From the NCBI RefSeq assembly GCF_900129325.1, contig NZ_FQUP01000009.1:24008-88007 (forward strand): a stretch of 64,000 bases of DNA, read 5' to 3'. The position numbers and the translations under genes were made by a program. Position 1 is the stretch's first letter. Every line of letters starts with the position of its first letter. Positions 62,658-64,000 of this stretch are shown here, in pieces. This DNA comes from Kaistia soli DSM 19436. Lineage in GTDB: Bacteria; Pseudomonadota; Alphaproteobacteria; Rhizobiales; Kaistiaceae. The notes under the pieces are model-generated. The model did not search any database and was not told the DNA's origin. It saw only the letters and a program-made list of their open reading frames with translations.

Positions 62658-63869
62658 TCAGAACTCGATTGCTTCCGCGAAGCGCTTCAGGCCGTCGGTG
62701 CGGGAGAGCTGCGATGACAGCTTACGCTGCAGCGCGCGATCCGTCGTCATCTTGCGGGCGGCGACGTCGAGGATCGCCTCGGAAAGCCGCTCGGAATCGC
62801 CGGGCGGCGTGATGAACGCGGCCTGTCCCAGGAATTCGAAGATCTCGGTTCCAGACGCGGCTGTGACGACGATCGGCCGGCCGGACGCGAGCATGCCGCC
62901 GAGCTTCGACGGCAATACGAGGTCAGCGGCATTGCCATCCTGCGGCAAGGCGTGCAGGTCGGCCATGTTCAGGAATGCATTCAGCCGGGAGTAAGGCTGG
63001 AACGGCAGAAACCTGACGGTTTCCAAATGGCCATAGCGCGCAATCAGATCGTCCTTCGCCGGCCCCTCGCCCGCGATGATGAAACGGATCGAACGATTGT
63101 CCTTCAGCGCAGCCGCAGCATCGAGCAGCACGTGCAGGCCCTGCTTGGCGCCGATATTGCCGGAATAGAGGACGACGAACGCTTCGTCGTCATAGCCAAG
63201 TTCATCGCGATAGGGACTGCGCCCATCGACGGGAAAGATCTGGTCGAGATCGACCCAATTCCGGATCACGCTGATATTGGTTTCAGCCACGCCCTTCTCG
63301 GCGATCTTCTCAGCCATGCGGTTTGAGATCGTAACGACGCGATCAAAAGCGCGCATCACGAGCCGCTCGAAGCCATAGCCAAGCCGGCGCAGCCACGGCT
63401 TGCCGCCGATATGACCGACCGCGAAAGCGGCATCCACTTCGAGATCCTGAACATGGAGGATCGTCTTCGCGCCCGTCAGCTTGGCGGCGAGCACCGCGAT
63501 CGGCGCTGCGATCAATGTCGGCTCGATGCAGAGGACGGTATCCGGCCGATGCCGGATGAACTGCCACAGCACAGCCGGCAGCGATGTCGCCGCAAAGCTG
63601 ATCGGCGCGATCAGCCGCCAGACGCCTTCCATCTGCTTGCGCAGAAGGAGCGGACACCGCACGACGGTGACGCCGTTCAGCCGCTCCGTCTCGTAGCTAT
63701 TCCGATATGGCGCCTGGACCACCCAGCCCGGATAATGGGCCGGCGTGGTCACGACGACGACATCCTTGCCGGCAGCGGCGAGATGCTCAGCGATCTCGCC
63801 CGTATACCGGCCGACACCGGCCATCTCTGGCGCATAGTTCATGGCATAGACAAGAACGCGTCCGGTCAT
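62658..63869 (-). CDS. wcaI: WcaI-like family 4 glycosyltransferase
   Basis: 403 aa GT4 glycosyltransferase like colanic-acid WcaI, which adds fucose in exopolysaccharide repeat synthesis. The N-terminal opening VLVYAMNYAPEMAGVGRYTGEIAEHL and the GT-B linkers GNIGAKQGLHVLLDAA and HALPQDGNAADLVLPSKLGGMLASGRPIV are characteristic. It lies 40 bp downstream of a gmd end on the same strand, consistent with a GDP-fucose exopolysaccharide locus. Start ATG 63869. Its exact sugar specificity is inferred. Confidence 0.87.
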   Translation of the reverse strand: MTGRVLVYAMNYAPEMAGVGRYTGEIAEHLAAAGKDVVVVTTPAHYPGWVVQAPYRNSYETERLNGVTVVRCPLLLRKQMEGVWRLIAPISFAATSLPAVLWQFIRHRPDTVLCIEPTLIAAPIAVLAAKLTGAKTILHVQDLEVDAAFAVGHIGGKPWLRRLGYGFERLVMRAFDRVVTISNRMAEKIAEKGVAETNISVIRNWVDLDQIFPVDGRSPYRDELGYDDEAFVVLYSGNIGAKQGLHVLLDAAAALKDNRSIRFIIAGEGPAKDDLIARYGHLETVRFLPFQPYSRLNAFLNMADLHALPQDGNAADLVLPSKLGGMLASGRPIVVTAASGTEIFEFLGQAAFITPPGDSERLSEAILDVAARKMTTDRALQRKLSSQLSRTDGLKRFAEAIEF

Positions 63870-63909
63870 GCCATGAACTCCGCGTCGAAATCAGCCATAC
63901 GCGTCATCC

Positions 63910-64000
63910 TCACGCGTTGTGCATGACGGGGGCGTGGGCCATGACCTTGAGGTCCTCGACCATCATCTCGGCGACGAGCGCATCGAGACCGGTCTCGTGG
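63910..64000 (-). CDS. gmd: GDP-mannose 4,6-dehydratase, C-terminal end (partial)
   Basis: Only the last 29 residues lie in the window. HETGLDALVAEMMVEDLKV matches the C-terminal helix of GDP-mannose 4,6-dehydratases, where a W-x-P segment is followed by F/L-x-x-LV-x-EM-x-x-x-DL. This enzyme makes GDP-4-keto-6-deoxymannose for fucose or rhamnose synthesis. Proximity to the WcaI-like gene strengthens the call. The fragment is too short for certainty. Confidence 0.62.
   Translation of the reverse strand, partial: HETGLDALVAEMMVEDLKVMAHAPVMHNA

Overview
This 64 kb window is high-GC chromosomal DNA. I take it to be from an alphaproteobacterium, probably Hyphomicrobiales (the rhizobial order). 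The grounds are an S. meliloti-like alpha-galactoside (agp/mel) operon, an RpoE-ChrR type ECF pair beside a cyclopropane-synthase-like operon, the short phosphatidylserine decarboxylase next to pssA, and a gmd-wcaI type exopolysaccharide locus. I see no tRNA or rRNA gene, insertion sequence, prophage, CRISPR array or origin.

Layout. 0.1-8.1 kb: a flavin monooxygenase, then a divergent SMP-30 lactonase / DHDPS-family aldolase pair and a sugar ABC transporter (binding protein, a fused double permease, one ATPase). 8.2-11.9 kb: nitroreductase, EamA exporter, cupin protein, moaA and a DUF971 protein. 11.9-16.6 kb: an ECF sigma/ChrR anti-sigma pair, divergent from an FAD oxidoreductase - DUF1365 - CFA-synthase-like operon. 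16.8-30.5 kb: mostly housekeeping genes (yjhX-like, chorismate mutase, gatA, gatC, dinB, XRE-cupin regulator, eno, pssA-psd, an Atm1-like exporter, a LysM protein, a LOG-family protein, cimA and a stand-alone CysS C-terminal-like mini-protein). 30.8-38.4 kb: DHA2 exporter, Rieske oxygenase, rlmE-ppx, and a flavin-dependent halogenase followed by a LysE exporter. 38.5-48.7 kb: an alpha-galactoside operon on the minus strand (two GH4 enzymes plus an Opp-type ABC transporter) with a divergent AraC regulator. 48.7-58.7 kb: a complete guanidine-assimilation operon. 58.8-64 kb: a DUF4010 membrane protein, a CYTH-CHAD protein, two inverted paralogous small genes in a lower-GC patch, and wcaI with the end of gmd.

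The best-supported system is the guanidine operon. A -24/-12 (sigma-54) promoter with the TGGCAC-N5-TTGCT pattern lies just upstream of a guanidine-I (ykkC) riboswitch. A predicted helix then pairs with the ribosome binding site and the start of the first gene. The operon encodes an ABC importer, two UAAP/carboxyguanidine deiminase subunits, a biotin-dependent carboxylase and allophanate hydrolase, so the carboxylase usually labelled urea carboxylase is more likely a guanidine carboxylase. Nitrogen limitation (promoter) and guanidine (riboswitch) would be sensed in series.

Other points worth attention are: a ChrR-like anti-sigma factor lacking two of the four expected N-terminal zinc ligands; a halogenase-LysE exporter pair with no biosynthetic cluster; a nested inverted repeat overlapping the Rieske oxygenase start; a pair of inverted paralogous small proteins of unknown function; and stem-loops after each of the three ABC binding-protein genes.
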